From assembly GCA_032164295.1 (NCBI GenBank), contig JAJHTX010000002.1:930001-994000 (forward strand): a DNA stretch of 64,000 nucleotides. The letters run 5' to 3'. Both the position numbers and the translations under genes were made by a program. The notes beneath the pieces were generated by a model, which was given only the letters and a program-made list of their open reading frames with translations, ran no database searches and was not told where the DNA came from. Positions 60,208 through 64,000 of this stretch are shown here, in pieces (the first letter of the stretch is position 1; every line of letters starts with the position of its first letter). The stretch is from Inonotus obliquus (lineage: Eukaryota > Basidiomycota > Agaricomycetes > Hymenochaetales > Hymenochaetaceae).

Positions 60208-61822
60208 ATGTCTATGAAGGCGCTCCAATACGATAAGGTCAACCCACTCTCTTCATTCCGCTCTGTCTGAGCCGTAGAAGTATACTGACTACCAGAATCT
60301 CTTGCTCTTCATGACAGCCGCGACATTTCCAAATTGTTCAAGTCCCCATCCCGGAGATTAAGCACGACGAAGTGCTCGTCAAAGGCATGACAAACTCGGT
60401 CTATACATTGTCTTGACTTCATCTCATTAATTATATTTGCCCATAGTTAGCTACTGCGGTATGCTCCATTCTCACCTCTGAAGATCAAGCTTCCGAAGCA
60501 CATAATCCATAGGTGTCTGCGGTACCGATTCGCATATTCATGAAGGCGAATTTATCGCAAAGTTTCCCGTGAGCTCAGCCAATGCTATGCATTGTCACAC
60601 ATAGAACCGACTTGGAGAATGAACTCAGCTCATTCCCGGTCACGAAGTCGTTGGAGTCATCGCAGCAGTTGGTAGAGATGTCAATCATTTCTCCAATGGT
60701 GATAGATGTGTTGCAGATAACTGTGCCTCGGTATTTACAGAATTCGTAACATGTCCATCTCTCTTTGATTGATATCATCTCTGAAAGTGTGGCAGCTGCT
60801 TCTATTGTCGACGCGGAAAGGATCTTCTGTGCGAGAACTTTGCGAGTAAGGGCTGCACGATGAACGGCGGCTTTTCAGAATATGTTTCTTTGTGAGTTGA
60901 TGAATGATTTCTCGCCAAGTTTCCCTCACCCCTAACTTTCTCCTTATAGCCATGAAAGCAAGGTATACAAAATTGACCGTCTTTCGGACGTTGAGGCGAC
61001 ACTCGTCGAGCCTGCGGCCTGCGCTGTTCATGGATTAGATCAATTACGTCGAGCTCTCCCTGCTGGTGCATCGGGGCTCGAGATACTATTACTTGGTGCT
61101 GGACCCACTGGTCTAATCTTAGCACAGCTCCTTAGATTAAATGGTGCGGCACGGGTTGTTGTTGTCGCAAATGCGGGACCAAAAACGCGAATAGCAAAGA
61201 CGATAAATGCTGCAGATGAAATTATTGAACTTGATCGAGAAGCACCGGGCGAACGATGGAATAAGCTCAAGGAAGAGAATCCTTATGGATTTGATGTCGT
61301 CGTCGGTATCATACTTTGTTATCTAGAGTTGCTGAATCCCGTCCTGACGACATTCCCGATGATGAAACGTAGATTGAAGCGACTGGCGCTGAGAAACTGG
61401 CGAACGACTCGATAAATTATGTTCGTCGCGGAGGAACGCTTATGATGTATGGCGTCTACAACAATGACGCTCGGGTACATTGGCCACCCTCCAGGATTTT
61501 TGGAGACGAAATTCAGGTAAGTAACTTCATTCCTATTATATGCCGTTCTGCGTCATTGATAGTAATCTCCACTTACAGATTATAGGTTCTTTCGCTCAGA
61601 CATATTGCTTTCCACGCGCAGTGGCCTACCTCGAATCAGGCAATATAAATGTCACTGGGATGGTAAGAGACCAATGCAGTACATTGTCTGCGATCAAGTG
61701 TGATTTACGACGGGTGTATCTTTCCCTGCTAGGTAACGGACGTTTTCCCATTGGAAAACTACCAACAAGCACTAGACAAGATGCATAGCCGCAACGCACT
61801 GAAGATCGCAATCGAGCCTTGA
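60208..61822 (+). CDS. zinc-dependent medium-chain alcohol/polyol dehydrogenase
   Basis: MDR-family oxidoreductase with GroES-like and Rossmann domains; it oxidises an alcohol or polyol with NAD(P)+. About ten short exons. It starts [10 protein letters not shown] (60208-60237), then [22 protein letters not shown]. Catalytic zinc ligands are in [11 protein letters not shown] and IPGHEVVG. The four-Cys structural zinc site reads [18 protein letters not shown]-binding [16 protein letters not shown] is followed by VVVVANAG, then [22 protein letters not shown] and a C-terminus [19 protein letters not shown], stop TGA at 61820-61822. Zinc ligands and nucleotide site are complete, so it is likely active. 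Closest in feel to sorbitol/arabinitol/xylitol dehydrogenases; substrate not certain. One intron appears to start with GC (60388/60389). Confidence 0.85.
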
Positions 61823-62260
61823 TGTGCATACAGTAATTAAATATAGATGAGATTGACGAAACAAATGAAACATATCACCGCACGAAGCGATGGGCAAACA
61901 TGAAACATAGTCCTACTTACGTTCAAGCGCGGGGACGCATTCATTTCACGGTCCCATCGATCTGTACACAAGTGCACGACTCAACCAATGTGGAGATATC
62001 CAGTTGCTTTGATTCACACCGCTCAAAATCTTTGGGTAATACTTTGTTGTCACGATAGGACTTCTCGCCGCTACCATGAATGATCGGTAATCATCGTCAA
62101 CCCTGCCAAATATTTAGATTACACAGATTACCAATATTGCAGTCAGATTAGCAAATCATACATGATAGCTCTCAAACCCAAAAACAGACAAGAAGCCACT
62201 TGTGAACTGGACCTGGAATCAAGAAACAATGGGACTTGTTCAGAAGGTCGACATGAAACC
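61823..62260. other. convergent intergenic
   Basis: 438 bp between convergent stops. Nothing recognised. Confidence 0.5.
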
Positions 62261-63941
62261 TCAAGTGAAACGCACGTCGCTAACGGTAAGGGTGCCGCGG
62301 TCTGTACTATCGGACGGGTTCTTCTGCGCGGCTTCCTTCAGATTAAACAGAAGATGACTACCCAGAACGCATGGTAGGGATGCGTTGGCAAATCCAGAGA
62401 CCACGGCCTGGAAATTAGAGCTGTCGATCCAGTAGACGGTGATACTCCCTACACTGCAAGCGATTACACTGAACTCATCGATCAGTGTGGGTTTGGATGT
62501 ATGGAGAGTATTTGAACATACATGACGAAGTAAATGACCTGGTCTCGCAAGAGAATCGTAGCAAGCTTGAATCGACCTAGTTCTTTGAAAGAACCCCAAT
62601 ATGTGATCGATTTGTGAATGGCAACTACGAGCAGGACAAGCTCGAACATCATTGGAAGGACCCTACCAAGGAACATCGTTAACATAGTTTAATGCGAAGG
62701 TCCGGACTCACCAATAAACTGTTGCAGCCCGTTTATCAAAGTGTCCACGAATGCCACAGTAGACTCGATCAAGGACACTGATGTTACCCGCTGTATATGG
62801 CGTCTAAGAACACGAGAGATAGTTGCTTTTCGCAAATACTTACGGTGATAAGCAATCTCGATGTGAAGCAGGAGCCCGAATGACGCCATGATTTCAGCCG
62901 AGAAGAGGGCTTTAAGGAATCTAGACAATTTCTTGTCTGCAGAAAATGAGCATGAGTCTGATATTCATTGCAGTGAACTAGATCACTCACCCCCTGGACA
63001 GAGGGCCATAACTCTCATTAATAAAATATCTTCACAACTCGTTAGTGAGCTTTACCATGCCCATGAGCGTTCAAGACTGACAGTCAATCATGACAATCCC
63101 AAACCACCCTGGAAGGTATTGTTTGGTCAGTGAGACAACAGCACCTGAATTGACTTCATACCAGCGAGTTGATGAGTCCAGGCCGAAAAAGCGCCTGGAT
63201 GACTTGTGAACACTTGATATGGCTGCACAACTGATTCACTTACAGCTGGGAAACGAAACGCAGGTTATGCATATAATTTCTCCGAATAATCAGAGTATTG
63301 ACAGACTCACAAGGCCGAGTCGCCATTAAAGTAATTGGAAATGGGGACTAGGGAAGGATTCGTAAGCGCATCTGGTTGCATCGCCACTCTGAACATACGA
63401 TGAGTATTTAGGAAATAAATCGTATTGATTGTCGCGGCATATAACCCAATGTACCGATTCTAAAGGAATATCAGTTGTTGCCGCTTCCATGCAAGGTGTT
63501 AGTTCGCTTGCGAGGAAAAACACCCAAGTCGTGAGACTAGCTTTCGATCTCTGAATGACAAAAGTCCGAGAGCACTAGTCAGCAGACTTGCTGGACCTAG
63601 ATACGGATCACCGACCCAGAAGAAATGGATCTGTTTTGCGACAATTGTAACTATAGCAAACCAGAGAAGTGACTGCTGCTCACCTCCTTGTCTAACGTGG
63701 TAACTACATGAGGCAGGATTGGTCACGTTAGCCACTTAAGGCGGGTCTTTACGACACACGTACTTATGTCATAAATCAGGAGACACGTTGCTGCCATACC
63801 AAAGTAGGAGGCGAGCTGGTTGCCCAGCTCGAATGTAATCGCTGCGGACTGCTTTGCATCAGGGGTATCGACTGAGAGGAGGGTATGTATGGCAGGTAGC
63901 AGGGTTATTGATGCCATGGCCATGTGCAACGCAAGGGTCAA
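62261..63941 (-). CDS. multi-pass membrane protein, DUF6533-like (gene B)
   Basis: Minus-strand multi-exon gene with approximate joints. Start at 63941 (MTLALHMAMASITLLPA). First exon ends in LASYFGMAATCLLIYDIST, then AKQIHFFWVG, the DUF6533 pattern (hydrophobic helix, YD, then an E/Q-I-x-x-x-W turn). Later exons: IGLYAATINTIYFLN, KLSRFLKALFSAEIMASFGLLLHIEIAYH, VLPMMFELVLLVVAIHKSI followed by LATILLRDQVIYFVM, and near the end LPCVLGSHLLFNLKEAA, stop at 62261. Paralogue of gene A; both point the same way on either side of the dehydrogenase gene. Role unknown; plasma or internal membrane is expected. Confidence 0.65.
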
Positions 63942-64000
63942 TAAGGAGGCATAGAACAGTGGACGGCGGAAGGTTGGTGGGGCACGACGTATTATACGTA

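Overview
The window comes from a filamentous basidiomycete, most likely an Agaricomycete. The evidence is intron-rich genes with short 47-104 nt introns, a macrofage-activating-glycoprotein-type GPI protein, two DUF6533-like membrane proteins, and fungal LYS2, SAM50 and HMG-CoA reductase genes. Nearly all gene models were rebuilt by hand from splice sites. Where exon lengths are quoted, the summed coding length is a multiple of three. No search was run, so family names rest on recognised motifs.

Layout. 1-2926 holds the 3' end of a cytochrome P450 (+) and a FAD-dependent, salicylate-hydroxylase-like monooxygenase (-). 3538-5915 and 19153-21815 are two direct copies of a segment carrying a PTEN/TEP1-type phosphoinositide phosphatase gene (-). 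The distal copy is full length (623 aa). The proximal copy (484 aa) is still open but has lost an internal block and its C-terminal end and has a Lys-to-Trp change in the catalytic P-loop. Between them lies about 13 kb of mobile DNA. This includes a ~10.7 kb element with ~0.5 kb terminal inverted repeats, filled with four alternating copies of a ~1.7 kb GGTACC-rich unit (two of them fused into a ~3.4 kb palindrome) and a captured leucine-rich-repeat gene fragment.

22010-27017 encodes the most unusual protein of the window, a 1552-aa multidomain synthase. Its order reads KS - ACP - thioester reductase - AT-like - ACP. The acyltransferase is missing from its normal place after KS, and a divergent AT (GYCFGE instead of GHSxGE) sits behind the reductase. 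It shares a 357-bp divergent promoter with the intact phosphatase gene. LYS2 (alpha-aminoadipate reductase), a GPI-anchored secreted protein, a large serine-rich protein, a coiled-coil protein, SAM50 (mitochondrial beta-barrel insertase), a 3-beta-HSD-type dehydrogenase, a KH-domain splicing factor, HMG-CoA reductase, a zinc alcohol/polyol dehydrogenase and two membrane proteins follow. They are separated by two gene-poor stretches (34.0-37.0 kb and 48.5-52.4 kb).

How the genes may work together (inference): the P450, the monooxygenase and the reductase-terminated synthase look like parts of one small secondary-metabolite locus that was split by the phosphatase duplication and the mobile-element block. 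LYS2, SAM50, the KH protein and HMGR are housekeeping genes. LYS2 and SAM50 share a near-identical ~23-bp promoter block at a similar distance from their start codons.
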